Below are positions 24,757-34,409 of a DNA stretch of 64,000 nt, piece after piece. How positions within the stretch are numbered: the first letter of the stretch is position 1; each line of letters begins with the position of its first letter. The DNA lies in NCBI RefSeq assembly GCF_900114915.1, contig NZ_FOUS01000017.1, positions 62,001 through 126,000 of the forward strand, given 5' to 3'. Both the position numbers and the translations under genes were made by a program. A model generated the notes under the pieces. It saw only the letters and a program-made list of their open reading frames with translations. It had not been told where the DNA came from and ran no database searches. This stretch comes from Bradyrhizobium sp. Rc3b. GTDB lineage: Bacteria > Pseudomonadota > Alphaproteobacteria > Rhizobiales > Xanthobacteraceae.

Positions 24757-25368
24757 ATGTCTTCGATTGAGAAGATCGCACTCTTTATCGATGGCTCCAA
24801 TCTCCATGCCACCTCCAAGGCGCTCGGCTTCGACATCGATTACAGGCGTCTGCTCGGCGAATTCCAAAGCCGGGGTGTGCTGTTGCGGGCCTTCTACTAC
24901 ACGACCCTCATCGAGAATCAGGAATATTCGTCGATCCGCCCGTTGATCGATTGGCTCGACTATAACGGATACACCGTCGTCACCAAGCTCACCAAGGAGT
25001 TCGTCGACGCCACCACGGGCCGCCGCAAGGTGAAGGGCAGCATGGATGTCGATCTCGCCGTAAGTGCGATGGAGCTCGCCAAGCACGTCGATCAGATCGT
25101 GCTGTTCTCGGGCGACGGGGATTTTCGTTCGCTGGTGGAAGCCCTGCAACGCCGCGGCGTCCGCGTGACGGTCGTCTCCACACTCTCCACTCAGCCACCC
25201 ATGGTCGCCGACGACCTGCGCCGGCAGGCCGATGTATTCATTGACCTGGCAGAACTGAGACAAAAAGTGGGGCGCGATCCGGTCGACCGGCCGGGATCGC
25301 GCGAAATGCGTCAGTCGCCGCAATTCCTCGCCCGCGGAGCGATCAATCGCGGCGATCCGGTGGAGTGA
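24757..25368 (+). CDS. NYN-domain (LabA/DUF88-type) protein, probable RNase
   Basis: 203 aa from the ATG at 24757, with GGAGA upstream. It is a PIN-like NYN fold: the first conserved Asp is in IALFIDGSNLHAT, the second in KGSMDVDLAVSAMELA, and the third and fourth in IVLFSGDGDFRSLVEALQ. These four acidic positions form the metal site in the family. The C-terminus adds about 35 polar residues. Homologues are thought to be nucleases or RNA-processing factors; the substrate is unknown. It lies convergent with pcaG and has no obvious functional link to its neighbours. Confidence 0.88.
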   Translation: MSSIEKIALFIDGSNLHATSKALGFDIDYRRLLGEFQSRGVLLRAFYYTTLIENQEYSSIRPLIDWLDYNGYTVVTKLTKEFVDATTGRRKVKGSMDVDLAVSAMELAKHVDQIVLFSGDGDFRSLVEALQRRGVRVTVVSTLSTQPPMVADDLRRQADVFIDLAELRQKVGRDPVDRPGSREMRQSPQFLARGAINRGDPVE

Positions 25369-25392
25369 TCCTGCCGGACGGCGGCCAGATCC

Positions 25393-26019
25393 TCACACAT
25401 CGAAGAACACCGTCTCCTCCGGCCCCTGCAGATGGATCGTGAAGGAATACACGACCTTGCCGCCGCGCTCGCTGCGCTTGGCGACCAGCGTCGAGCGCCG
25501 GGACGGCTGTTCGATCAGGTTGAGCACGGGGTCGGCGGCGTTGGCGGTCTCTTCGTCCGAGAAATAGAGCCGCGTGTTGAGGCCGATGTTGATGCCGCGC
25601 GCGACGATCCAGACATTGATGTGCGGCGCGCATGTCCGGCCCGCCTTGTCGACGATTGCGCCCGGCTTGATGGTCTCGAAGGTCACGAGGCCGCTCTCGA
25701 AGTCCGAGCCGGCGCGGCCCCAGCCGCGAAACTCCTGCTCCAGCGCGCCGGCCGACCGATCGGCCGGATGGTTGTAGCGGCCGCTCGCATTGGCCTGCCA
25801 GATCTCCAGCAGCACGTCGCGCAGCGGCGTACCGGTGCCGTCGAGCACCTTGCCTTCCAGCGTGATGCGCTCGCCCTCTGTATTCGGCGTTGTCAGGACA
25901 TTCGAGAAGTTCTTCTCGAAGATGTCGAAGCCGGCCATCGCCGGGATCAAGCCGATATGGACGTAGGGCCCGGCCGTCTGCGAGGCGGTTTCCTTGAGAT
26001 AGTTGAGCGGCTGCGGCAT
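25393..26019 (-). CDS. pcaG: Protocatechuate 3,4-dioxygenase alpha subunit
   Basis: 208 aa intradiol dioxygenase alpha chain. With PcaH it opens the protocatechuate ring to 3-carboxy-cis,cis-muconate. Family features: TAGPYVHIGLIP at the N-terminus, DVLLEIWQANASGRYNHPAD, a central FRGWGR, GPETVF-like EGPEETVFFDV at the end and the MCGAH region HINVWIVARGINIGLNTRLYF. Alpha chains lack a full iron site, as here. It is 3 bp downstream of pcaH and cotranscribed. Confidence 0.95.
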   Translation of the reverse strand: MPQPLNYLKETASQTAGPYVHIGLIPAMAGFDIFEKNFSNVLTTPNTEGERITLEGKVLDGTGTPLRDVLLEIWQANASGRYNHPADRSAGALEQEFRGWGRAGSDFESGLVTFETIKPGAIVDKAGRTCAPHINVWIVARGINIGLNTRLYFSDEETANAADPVLNLIEQPSRRSTLVAKRSERGGKVVYSFTIHLQGPEETVFFDV

Positions 26020-26022
26020 GGC

Positions 26023-26811
26023 TCAGTTCCCCGCGGTGCGGTTTTCAAAATAGGTGGAGCGCTGGCCGCGCAGGACGATGTCGAAGCGGTAGGCCAGCGA
26101 GTCGAACGGCGCCGAGGCGTTGAGGTCGAGCGGCGCCACGAGGCGGTCGAGCGCATCCTGGTCCGGAATCGTCGTCAGGATCGGACAGACCGGGATCAGC
26201 GGATCGCCCTCGAAATACATCTGCGTGATCAGCCGCTGCGCAAAGCCCGAACCGAACACCGAGAAATGGATGTGGGCGGGACGCCAGCTGTTGACGTAGT
26301 TGCGCCAGGGATAGGGCCCCGGCTTCACGGTGCGGAAATAATAGTAACCGGTGTCGTCGGTCAGCGCGCGCCCGCAGCCGCCGAAATTCGGGTCGACCGG
26401 CGCCAGATAGGTGTCCTTCTTGTGCCGGTAGCGGCCGCCGGCGTTGGCCTGCCAGAACTCGACCAGGGTGTTCGGAACGCCGCGGCCGGTCTCGTCCAGC
26501 ACGCGGCCGTGGACGATGATGCGCTCGCCGACGGGATCGCCGTCCTTGGCGTAGTTACGGATCAGATCATTGTCGAGCGGACCGAGATCGTTGTGGCCGA
26601 ACACCGGCCCCGTGATCTCCGAGACCGAGCCCTCCAGCGACAGCAGCGACTGCCGCGGCGAGCGAAGGACCGAGGATTTGTAACCGGGCGCATGCGCGGG
26701 CGGATGGATCGAACGATCGCGCTGGAAGAAGCCGCCATCACCAAGCGGCGGCGTCAGGGGCTCGGGGCGATTGAGGCGGGGATCCCGCAAGGCTGGCGCC
26801 TGGGCATTCAT
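26023..26811 (-). CDS. pcaH: Protocatechuate 3,4-dioxygenase beta subunit
   Basis: 262 aa, the iron-bearing chain. The non-haem Fe(III) ligands of the family are visible: Tyr in NAGGRYRHKKD, Tyr in KPGPYPWRNY, and two histidines in WRPAHIHFSVFG. The N-terminal PcaH extension ends near YKSSVLRSP. A good ribosome-binding site (GGGAGAG) precedes the ATG. Only pcaHG are present here; the remaining beta-ketoadipate genes must lie elsewhere. The operon is divergent from a LysR regulator. Confidence 0.96.
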   Translation of the reverse strand: MNAQAPALRDPRLNRPEPLTPPLGDGGFFQRDRSIHPPAHAPGYKSSVLRSPRQSLLSLEGSVSEITGPVFGHNDLGPLDNDLIRNYAKDGDPVGERIIVHGRVLDETGRGVPNTLVEFWQANAGGRYRHKKDTYLAPVDPNFGGCGRALTDDTGYYYFRTVKPGPYPWRNYVNSWRPAHIHFSVFGSGFAQRLITQMYFEGDPLIPVCPILTTIPDQDALDRLVAPLDLNASAPFDSLAYRFDIVLRGQRSTYFENRTAGN

Positions 26812-26884
26812 CGTGTCTCTCCCTGGGGCGCCCGGGTCCGGACGCGCGGCTTATCGGGAGATCATGAGCCGGTCTATTCCTCAG

Positions 26885-26901
26885 ATAAATAGATTGATTA
26901 T
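26885..26901. promoter_or_regulatory. AT-rich inverted repeat between pcaH and the LysR gene
   Basis: ATAA-N9-TTAT in an unusually AT-rich patch that continues as TAATATATTG up to the LysR start at 26912. LysR proteins usually bind T-N11-A type dyads in divergent spacers, so this is a candidate operator/promoter segment. The spacing is not the canonical one, and the evidence is position and symmetry only. Confidence 0.35.
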
Positions 26902-26911
26902 AATATATTGC

Positions 26912-27832
26912 ATGAAAGAAATCGATCATTTGGCCCTCGACGGCCACGCCCTCGAGCTGTTCCTTGCGGTGCTGGAGGAAGGCTCGGTCACGGCTGCCGC
27001 CACACGGCTCGGCCTGACGCAATCCGCCGTCAGCCACGCCCTGAACAAGCTGCGGCGGATCGCGGGCGATCCCCTGTTCGCCAAGTCCGGCCGCGGCATC
27101 GTCGCAACCGCGCACGCGCAAGCGTTGGCCGCAAAGGCGCGCGCACTGATCGACGAGATGCGAAGCTTTGCCGGCGGCGTCAGCTTCGAGCCGCCGCGCG
27201 CGCAGCTTTCGTTGACGATCGCGGCCAATGACTTCCAGCGCGATCTGCTGCTGCCCCGATTCTTCGATCATGTCGCCGGCCAGGTGAAGAGCCTGAATTT
27301 GCGCGTGATCCCCTCGCAGTCGCCCTCCCCCGCGATGCTGCGTGAGAACCGCTGCGATCTCCTGATCACGCCGCTGCCGCCGTCCGGCATCGACATCGTG
27401 CAGAAGCGCCTGCTGAGGGATCATTACGTCTGTTATTTCGATGCCAAGGCGCGTACTGCGCCGGCCAGCCGCAGCACCTATCTCGCCGCGCGCCACATCA
27501 CCGTCGTCTATACCGACAATGAGAGGCTCGATTTCGACCGCCGGTTGGCGGCCAACGGTCTTCACCGCGACATCGCGATCTCGGTGCCGAGCTTTTCCGG
27601 CGTGCCGTCCTTCCTGCGCGGCTCGCAGATGCTGGCGAGCATGCCGAGCCTGCTCGCATCCGGCGTGATGCGCGGCTTCGCGCAAACGCGGATTCCGCTG
27701 GCGTCCCGCACGCGGACGCTGGCCGAGCTGCCGATGTTCATGGTCTGGCACCAGCGCTATCAGAAAGATCCGGCTCATCGTTGGGTCAGGAGCCAGCTCG
27801 AGACGGTCGCAGCGACGGCCGCCAAGGCTTGA
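26912..27832 (+). CDS. LysR-family regulator divergent from pcaHG
   Basis: 306 aa from the ATG at 26912. N-terminal winged helix-turn-helix: LELFLAVLEEGSVTAAATRL followed by GLTQSAVSHALNKLRRIAGD and PLF. The C-terminal effector domain fills the rest. The divergent position suggests control of protocatechuate degradation. The sequence does not look like Agrobacterium PcaQ (different N-terminus and helix), so I do not give that name. In its first 90 residues it resembles the NodD/SyrM-like branch. The frame continues 47 codons upstream without a start signal. Confidence 0.88.
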   Translation: MKEIDHLALDGHALELFLAVLEEGSVTAAATRLGLTQSAVSHALNKLRRIAGDPLFAKSGRGIVATAHAQALAAKARALIDEMRSFAGGVSFEPPRAQLSLTIAANDFQRDLLLPRFFDHVAGQVKSLNLRVIPSQSPSPAMLRENRCDLLITPLPPSGIDIVQKRLLRDHYVCYFDAKARTAPASRSTYLAARHITVVYTDNERLDFDRRLAANGLHRDIAISVPSFSGVPSFLRGSQMLASMPSLLASGVMRGFAQTRIPLASRTRTLAELPMFMVWHQRYQKDPAHRWVRSQLETVAATAAKA

Positions 27833-27919
27833 AGGCCTGATCGCCGATACCGCCTTTCGGAAGACCACCCCTCGCCAAACCCACTGGTTGCGCGCGGGCC
27901 GCCGCGCTAAAATCCCCCC

Positions 27920-29224
27920 ATGACAGTGACCGATATTGCGAGCCGGACCTACAATCACAGCTGGCGGCTGGACCCCATCATCCGCAGCCTGCTTGATACC
28001 GACTTCTACAAGCTATTGATGTTGCAAATGATTCGGGAAGACTACCCGGATCAGCAGGTGACCTTCTCGGTCATCAACCGCTCGCGCCATGTGCGGCTTG
28101 CCGAGATCATCGACGAAGGCGAGCTGCGCGCCCAGCTCGACCATGCCCGCACCATCCGCTTCACCAAGAAGGAGCTGATCTGGCTGGCTGGTAACACCTT
28201 CTACGGCAAGACCCACATGTTCTCGGCGGACTTCATCCGCTGGCTGGCCGAATTCCGCCTCCCCGAGTATGAGCTGCGCAAGGTCGAGGGCCAGTACGAA
28301 TTGCATTTCCACGGACCGTGGACCCACACCACGATGTGGGAGATCCCGGCGCTCGCGATCCTCAACGAGCTGCGCTCGCGCGCGGCGACGAAGGGCCGCG
28401 GCCGCTTCGAGCTGGACGTGCTCTATGCCCGCGCCAAGGCCAAGCTGTGGACCAAGGTGGAGCGGCTGCGCAAGCTGGAGAATCTGCGCCTGTCCGACTT
28501 CGGCACACGTCGGCGTCACGGCTTCCTCTGGCAGCGCTGGTGTGTGGAGGCGGTGAAGGAAGGCCTGGGTCCGTCCTTCATCGGCACCTCCAACGTGCTG
28601 CTCGCGATGGACAACGATCTCGAAGCCATCGGCACCAACGCGCATGAGCTGCCGATGGTCGCCGCGGCACTCGCCAGGGACGACGAGGAGTTGCGCTGGG
28701 CGCCCTATCGCATTCTCGACCAGTGGCGCCAGACTTACGGCGGCAATTTGCTGATCGCGCTGCCCGACGCCTTCGGCACCAAGGCCTTCCTGCGCGATGC
28801 GCCGGAATGGGTCGCGGACTGGACCGGCTTCCGCCCCGACAGCGCGCCGCCGATCCAGGCCGGCGAGGAGATCGTCGCCTGGTGGGAAAGGAAGGGGCGC
28901 AATCCCAAGGACAAGCTGCTCGTCTTTTCGGATGCCATGGATGTCGGCTCGATCGAGGAGACCTATCACCACTTCGCCGGCCGGGTGCGGCTCTCCTTCG
29001 GCTGGGGCACCAACCTCACCAACGACTTCGTCGGCTGCCCGCCGGACGGCTCGTTCAATCTCGATCCGATCTCGCTGGTCTGCAAGGTGTCGTCGGTCGA
29101 TGGCCATCCGGCCGTCAAGCTCTCCGACAATCCGGAGAAGGCGACCGGCATGCCCTCGGAGATCGAGCGGTATCTGCGCGTGTTCGGCGACGCCGGCCGC
29201 GTCCGCAAGCCGGTGCTGGTCTAA
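27920..29224 (+). CDS. pncB: Nicotinate phosphoribosyltransferase
   Basis: 434 aa enzyme of NAD salvage: nicotinate + PRPP + ATP to nicotinate mononucleotide. Typical features: LLDTDFYKLLMLQMI at the N-terminus, TFSVINRS, WEIPALAILNELRSR, the catalytic region LSDFGTRRRHGF, GTSNVLLAM and, near the C-terminus, VFSDAMDVGSIEETY with LSFGWGTNLTNDF. The length and motif order match bacterial PncB. The gene stands alone on the plus strand, 87 bp after the LysR gene. Confidence 0.96.
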   Translation: MTVTDIASRTYNHSWRLDPIIRSLLDTDFYKLLMLQMIREDYPDQQVTFSVINRSRHVRLAEIIDEGELRAQLDHARTIRFTKKELIWLAGNTFYGKTHMFSADFIRWLAEFRLPEYELRKVEGQYELHFHGPWTHTTMWEIPALAILNELRSRAATKGRGRFELDVLYARAKAKLWTKVERLRKLENLRLSDFGTRRRHGFLWQRWCVEAVKEGLGPSFIGTSNVLLAMDNDLEAIGTNAHELPMVAAALARDDEELRWAPYRILDQWRQTYGGNLLIALPDAFGTKAFLRDAPEWVADWTGFRPDSAPPIQAGEEIVAWWERKGRNPKDKLLVFSDAMDVGSIEETYHHFAGRVRLSFGWGTNLTNDFVGCPPDGSFNLDPISLVCKVSSVDGHPAVKLSDNPEKATGMPSEIERYLRVFGDAGRVRKPVLV

Positions 29225-29473
29225 CGGCACCGACGAAACTCTCTCGATCGGGTAAACCGCGCACGACGAATGCGAGGCATTCGTTCGTCGATGCGGCGCC
29301 TTGTCCTATTTACCGGCATTTGAAGCGATCTGCGCATATCGGCTTCACAGCGCTTTCACCCTGCGATGCAGTCTCCCGCGCCTTTCAGGCCGAGTTAAGC
29401 AACCATATCCTCTACTTGGCGTTGCAGGCGCAGCGCTCCGCTGGGGGTCATTGCGCGATTTGGGGAACGCAGG

Positions 29474-30787
29474 GTGTTTCGCAGAACAGCGACGTCGACG
29501 AAGGGACACAGCTTCCTTCATGTCATCAAGCTCGTATCGCCTTTCGTGATGGTCGTCGTGCTCCAGGCGGCGATCGCGGGATTCAGTCTCGAGGTGATGT
29601 CGTCGGTCCGCGCCTATGTCGCGGGCGAAGCGATGTGGTCGCGCTCGCAGAAGAACGCCGTCTATTTCCTCAATCTCTACTTGCATTCGGGCGATGCCAG
29701 CCAGTTCACGCAATACCAGGCCTCGCTTGCCGTTCCCATCGGTGACGAGTTCGCGCGCTGGGCACTCGAGCGTGATCCGGTCGACGTCGAGGCCGCCCGC
29801 ATCGGCTTCCTGCAAGGCGGCAACCATCCCGACGACGTGCCGGGACTGATCTGGCTGTTTCGCTACTTCAACCGCGTCAGCTTCCTTCAGGACGCGATCC
29901 GCGAGTGGGCTGCCACCGATCCGATGCTGCTGGAGCTGAGCGTGTTCGGCGAGGTCATCCGGTCCGAGCTCGCGAAGGGACCCATTCAGGACACGAACCG
30001 CCTGCAAGTCCTGTCATCGCGGCTCTCCGAGCTCAACGCCCAATTCACGGTGCATGCCAAACGGTTCTCCACGGTGCTCGGCGAAGGCTCCCGCGCCATC
30101 AAGCTGGCACTGACCGGCATCAATATCGTCACCGCCGCGGCGCTGATCCTGCTCCTGATCTGGCACACCAGGCGCTTGGTGCTGCAGCGGCAGGCCTTCG
30201 AAGATGCCTTGCATGCCGAGAAGGAACGCTTGGGGTGGCAGGCATCGCACGACTGGCTGACCGGCCTGTCCAACCGCCGCGCCTTCGAGGCGCGCCTGCA
30301 AAGCGAGCTGGACGTTGCCGCGGCGGGTTCGCTGGGCCTGATCCTGCTCGACCTCGACCAGTTCAAGAACGTCAACGACAGCTGCGGGCACCTTGCCGGC
30401 GACAGCCTGCTCTGCCAGGTCTCCCGCCTCCTGCAACAGGACCGGCATCCGCGTGACCTGGTGGCCCGGCTGGGCGGCGACGAATTCGGCCTGATCCTGC
30501 CGCAGTGCTCGCCTGCGAACGCGGTCGACATCGCCGAACGGCTGCGGCGATCGCTCGAGCTGTTCAATTTCGCCTGGGACCATCGCTGCTTTGCGGTGAC
30601 CGCCAGCGTCGGCGTCGCCTGCATCGCGGATCGAAACATCACGCTCGAGGATGCAATGCGGCGCGCCGATGCGGCCTGCTACCGCGCCAAAGTAAAGGGA
30701 CGCAACCGCGTTCAGGTCGATGGCGGGCGACCGGACGTCGTCGTGGTCGCGCCTTGGCACCGCGAAGCCGCCGCCGCGCAAGGCTGA
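29474..30787 (+). CDS. Membrane GGDEF diguanylate cyclase
   Basis: 437 aa with a GTG start preceded by purine-rich sequence. TM1 (about 17-37), a helical periplasmic domain of roughly 170 residues, TM2 (about 210-230), then GGDEF (about 255-420). Active-site motif LVARLGGDEFGLILPQ is intact and substrate-binding LDLDQFKNVND is present, so synthesis of c-di-GMP is expected. The inhibitory RxxD position just before the active site reads HPRD, so product inhibition may be lost. The gene is alone on the plus strand after pncB. Confidence 0.9.
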   Translation: MFRRTATSTKGHSFLHVIKLVSPFVMVVVLQAAIAGFSLEVMSSVRAYVAGEAMWSRSQKNAVYFLNLYLHSGDASQFTQYQASLAVPIGDEFARWALERDPVDVEAARIGFLQGGNHPDDVPGLIWLFRYFNRVSFLQDAIREWAATDPMLLELSVFGEVIRSELAKGPIQDTNRLQVLSSRLSELNAQFTVHAKRFSTVLGEGSRAIKLALTGINIVTAAALILLLIWHTRRLVLQRQAFEDALHAEKERLGWQASHDWLTGLSNRRAFEARLQSELDVAAAGSLGLILLDLDQFKNVNDSCGHLAGDSLLCQVSRLLQQDRHPRDLVARLGGDEFGLILPQCSPANAVDIAERLRRSLELFNFAWDHRCFAVTASVGVACIADRNITLEDAMRRADAACYRAKVKGRNRVQVDGGRPDVVVVAPWHREAAAAQG

Positions 30788-31080
30788 TTGCCGCCCGCGC
30801 ATCATTTCAATTCGACGGTCGGCCGACATTGCGATCGGGTTGAGTTCGCCTCAGACCGACCCGATGACGTCTCGGTCCACTCTGGCGCGCCGGACAGTGC
30901 AGTGATACGGCGCAGTTGTGACGTCGCGGCCACATGGCTTTGAAAAAGCGGCGCTCTTCGCATTCGCACACATCACATTGCGCGCCGGGCCACGATGGCC
31001 GGCGCCTCCTTCTCTAAGCATGGCACTGCCCGATATTTGCGGCGCGATTCCACGGGTTGCGCCGCAGGAGGAGTTTGGAA

Positions 31081-33747
31081 GTGCCTTGGAATCGTTTGCT
31101 AACCCCGCGCAATATCGTCCGCTCGAACACGCCCCGGCGGCGCATGCTACTTCTGAGCACCGCGATCGGCGCCCTCGCCGCAAGCGGTTCGCTACCGTGG
31201 TTCATCACGCCGGCGCAAGCGGTGTGTGTGGTGACCGGAGCCGGCACGCTGACGACGCTTCAATCGGGTGATTCGATCACCTGCGTCGGGAATAACACCC
31301 AGATCAAGACATTCCCCGTGGTCAACGGCGTCACCATCAACATCGGCGACGGCACCACCGCGACCTCAGTGAATGACCCCACTTTTGCGGGCATTGTGCT
31401 TCAAACAGCATCCAACAGCTCGATCAGGATCTTCAACAACGCATCGGTCGCGCCAGCCAACAGCGACGGCATCATCGTGTCAGGCGGAGGCAACAATACA
31501 ATTACCGTGGATGGGGGTGCCGCAACCGGGTCACCGGCCCTCGGCTCGACGGGGCTTGGTCTGTCCGGTTCGAGCAACAACACCATCGTGATCGGAGGTA
31601 CGGTTGGAAGCGGCGCTGCCGGAACCTCTGGCATCGGCATCTTCGCCGGCTCCGCGAGCAACCAAGTGAATGTCCTGTCGAGCGGCCTCGTCCAGGGCAA
31701 CGGCCCGGCGGCCATCGAGCTCAACGGCGCGGCAGACGGCAACACCATCAACAACGCCGGCACGATATCGAATGCCTCGGGCACCGCAATCTTCGGCTCT
31801 AACAGTCAGGACACCGTCATCAACGCCGGCACGATCATCAACAACATTGTCAGCACGGCTGTCGACCTCAAGGGCGGCAACGACGTCTTCGAGCTCCGCG
31901 CGGGATCGAACATCACGGGCTGGGTCGTGGGTGGTAGCGGAATGGACACGTTGCGCCTGGGCGGAACCGCCAACGCGGCGTTCGACCTCGGCACATTCGG
32001 TGCGGCCGGCCAGTTCAAGGACTTCGAGATGCTGGAAAAGACCGGCAGTTCGACCTGGACGCTGACGGGCACCACGATGGACGCGGCCGCCATGAACGTC
32101 CAGGCCGGCACCCTCATTGTCAACGGCACGATGGCCAACATCGGGACTGTGGTGAGCGGCGGCACGCTCAGTGGCAGCGGCATGATCGGATCGCTCACGG
32201 TGCTGTCCGGCGGCAGGGTCGCGCCCGGAAATCTCGGTCAACTCGTCGTCAACAGCAATGCGGCGTTCCAGTCAGGGTCAACCTACGCAATCTCGGTCAA
32301 CGCGGCCGGACAATCAGACAAGATTGCCGCCGTGAGCGCGACGCTGACCGGCGGCACCGTCGCCGTTAACACGATTGCCGGCGCCTACAATCCCTCGACG
32401 CAGTACACCATCCTCAGCACGACGGCTGGCCTCACCGGTAGTTTCTCTGGCGTGACTGTCAGCGGATACAATCCGCAGCTGTTCGCGTCCTCCCTCAGCT
32501 ATGACGGATTCAGCGTCTTCCTGACGCTCAACTACAACAATGCCGCTTTCCTCTCGATCGCCCAGACGCAGAACCAGAAGGAAGTGGCCGGCGCGCTGAG
32601 CGCATTCGGCCCGAACCTGCCCTTCCTGTCGTCTTTCGCGGGCCAGAGCGACGCGCAGCTCCGCTACAGCCTGGATCAGCTTTCAGGAGAAGCGACGACC
32701 GGGGCCCAGCAGGGCGCTTTCCAGTTCACGAGTCAGTTCCTCGGCCTCATGCTCGATCCATTCGTCAGCGGACGCAGGGGCGTGAACGTCGGCACCGGCG
32801 ACGCCGCACTCGGCTTCAACACCGATCGCGCCGCGATGCCGGACGATGCCGCCCTCGCCTACAACAAGATATTGGGCGCGCCGACGGCAAAGGCGCCGAC
32901 CTTTGCCGAGCGCTGGACCGCCTGGGGCGCGGCGTTCGGCGGCACCAACCAGACCGGCGGCGATCCGATCGTGATCGGCAGCCACGACCTCGGCGCGCGC
33001 GCAGGCGGCGTCGCGGCCGGTGCGGACTATCATTTCAGCCGCGACGCGATCGTCGGCTTTGCGCTCTCCGGCGGCGGCACCAGATGGGATCTCGCGCAGG
33101 CGCTCGGCGGCGGCAAGAGCGAGGCGATCCAGGCCGGCGTCTACACCGTGGTCCGCAACGGGCCTGCCTATTTCGCCGCCTCGCTCGCCGTGGCCAATCA
33201 CTGGATGTCGACGGACCGCCTGGCGCCGTTCAGCAACCAGCTGACCGCGAAGTTCGATGCGCAGACCGTCGGCGGCCGCATCGAGGGTGGCTATCGCTTC
33301 GCGACGCCGATCGGCGGCTTGACGCCATATGCGGCAGCACAGGTGCAGGCGTTTCGCACGCCGACTTATACCGAGACCGATTTGGCCGGCAGCGGCTTCG
33401 GCCTGACCTATCGGGGGCGTACGGCCTCCGACACGCGCAGCGAACTCGGCGCGCGCTTCGATCGCGCCACACTGGTCGCACCGAACGCGGTCCTGACGTT
33501 GCGCGGCCGCGCGGCCTGGGCCCATGATTGGGTGAGCGATCCGACGCTCGTCGCCGCATTCCAGGCGCTGCCCGGCGCGAGCTTCATCGTGCAAGGCGCG
33601 ACGCCGGCAAAGGACCCCGCGCTTGCATCGGCCGGGGCCGAGCTGAAGTTTTCGAACGGTGTTGCGTTGTCGGCCAAGTTCGACGGCGAGTTCGCGGCCC
33701 GCAGCACCACCTATTCCGGCACCGCGAGCCTGCGATACGCCTGGTAG
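31081..33747 (+). CDS. Type V autotransporter
   Basis: 888 aa from a GTG at 31081 with AGGAGG 9 nt upstream (a TTG at 31057 is also in frame). A long basic signal peptide ends near TPAQA. The passenger is a low-complexity, Gly/Thr/Asn-rich beta-helix with repeated NTI and GT-rich turns (about 48-560). A PL2_passenger-like phrase QAGTLIVNGT..S...GGTLSG precedes the C-terminal beta-barrel (about 620-888), which ends in SLRYAW, the outer-membrane insertion signal with aromatic last residue. No protease triad or adhesion motif was recognised. It is convergent with the TetR gene. Confidence 0.93.
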   Translation: MPWNRLLTPRNIVRSNTPRRRMLLLSTAIGALAASGSLPWFITPAQAVCVVTGAGTLTTLQSGDSITCVGNNTQIKTFPVVNGVTINIGDGTTATSVNDPTFAGIVLQTASNSSIRIFNNASVAPANSDGIIVSGGGNNTITVDGGAATGSPALGSTGLGLSGSSNNTIVIGGTVGSGAAGTSGIGIFAGSASNQVNVLSSGLVQGNGPAAIELNGAADGNTINNAGTISNASGTAIFGSNSQDTVINAGTIINNIVSTAVDLKGGNDVFELRAGSNITGWVVGGSGMDTLRLGGTANAAFDLGTFGAAGQFKDFEMLEKTGSSTWTLTGTTMDAAAMNVQAGTLIVNGTMANIGTVVSGGTLSGSGMIGSLTVLSGGRVAPGNLGQLVVNSNAAFQSGSTYAISVNAAGQSDKIAAVSATLTGGTVAVNTIAGAYNPSTQYTILSTTAGLTGSFSGVTVSGYNPQLFASSLSYDGFSVFLTLNYNNAAFLSIAQTQNQKEVAGALSAFGPNLPFLSSFAGQSDAQLRYSLDQLSGEATTGAQQGAFQFTSQFLGLMLDPFVSGRRGVNVGTGDAALGFNTDRAAMPDDAALAYNKILGAPTAKAPTFAERWTAWGAAFGGTNQTGGDPIVIGSHDLGARAGGVAAGADYHFSRDAIVGFALSGGGTRWDLAQALGGGKSEAIQAGVYTVVRNGPAYFAASLAVANHWMSTDRLAPFSNQLTAKFDAQTVGGRIEGGYRFATPIGGLTPYAAAQVQAFRTPTYTETDLAGSGFGLTYRGRTASDTRSELGARFDRATLVAPNAVLTLRGRAAWAHDWVSDPTLVAAFQALPGASFIVQGATPAKDPALASAGAELKFSNGVALSAKFDGEFAARSTTYSGTASLRYAW

Positions 33748-33760
33748 CACCGGCGCCCGA

Positions 33761-34408
33761 TCAAGACTTCCGCGCGCCGACCGGCAGAATGCCGAGGCCG
33801 GCGAGATGGGCGTCGACGAACTGTTCGATCTGCTGACGCAGCATCTGCGGCGGCACGGCCACCATGCGCTCCTCGAGACCGAGCGAGATGATTCCGTGCA
33901 CGGCAGAAAACAAGGTGCGCGACAACAGCGCGATCTTCACGTCATCCGCATCCGGTAGCAGCCGCACCAGGGGCGGATGCATCAGCGCAAAAGCGTCCAT
34001 CACCATCTGCAGGATGTCGTCGGGATAGGGACGGTCGTCCTCCATCCGATGCTCGAACAGCGAGCGCAGCAGATTGGCGTGCTCCGCGAAGAATTCGAGA
34101 TAGGTCTCGGCAAGCCCGTAGAGCTGGCGAACGGGATCTTCGGCCGGAACCCCGCGAAGCCGGGCCGTGAGCGCCTGAACGGTCTCCCGATTGACGGTCA
34201 GGATGACCCCGTCGAAGTCGCCGAACTCGTTGTAGACGCTGCCAACGGAGCAGCCGGCGGCCTCGGCAACGTCCCGAACCTTCAACGATCTCAATCCTTT
34301 AGTCGCGATAATCCCCCGCGCGATCTCCAGGATCTGGAGCCGTCGCCGATTTTTTTTCTGATCCCGCAACGATTCTTCTTGAACATTGTTCATTTTCGAG
34401 CTACTCAT
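33761..34408 (-). CDS. TetR-family transcriptional regulator
   Basis: 215 aa from the ATG at 34408 (alternative ATG at 34393). N-terminal TetR helix-turn-helix: QILEIARGIIATKGLRSLKV then RDVAEAAGCSVGSVYNEFGD. The C-terminal ligand/dimerisation part is helical and has no recognisable class. Two identical 13-bp palindromes overlap its start region, so autorepression is likely, and control of the divergent small gene (34445) follows from position. Much longer readings of the frame upstream pass through that small gene and are not believed. Confidence 0.9.
   Translation of the reverse strand: MSSSKMNNVQEESLRDQKKNRRRLQILEIARGIIATKGLRSLKVRDVAEAAGCSVGSVYNEFGDFDGVILTVNRETVQALTARLRGVPAEDPVRQLYGLAETYLEFFAEHANLLRSLFEHRMEDDRPYPDDILQMVMDAFALMHPPLVRLLPDADDVKIALLSRTLFSAVHGIISLGLEERMVAVPPQMLRQQIEQFVDAHLAGLGILPVGARKS
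34380..34392. promoter_or_regulatory. TetR operator box 1
   Basis: TGAACATTGTTCA, a perfect 13-bp palindrome around one central base, lying within the first codons of the TetR gene (between the two possible ATGs and the N-terminus). It is identical to box 2, 30 bp away (three helical turns), the arrangement expected for a TetR repressor with two dimers. Confidence 0.75.
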
Positions 34409-34409
34409 G

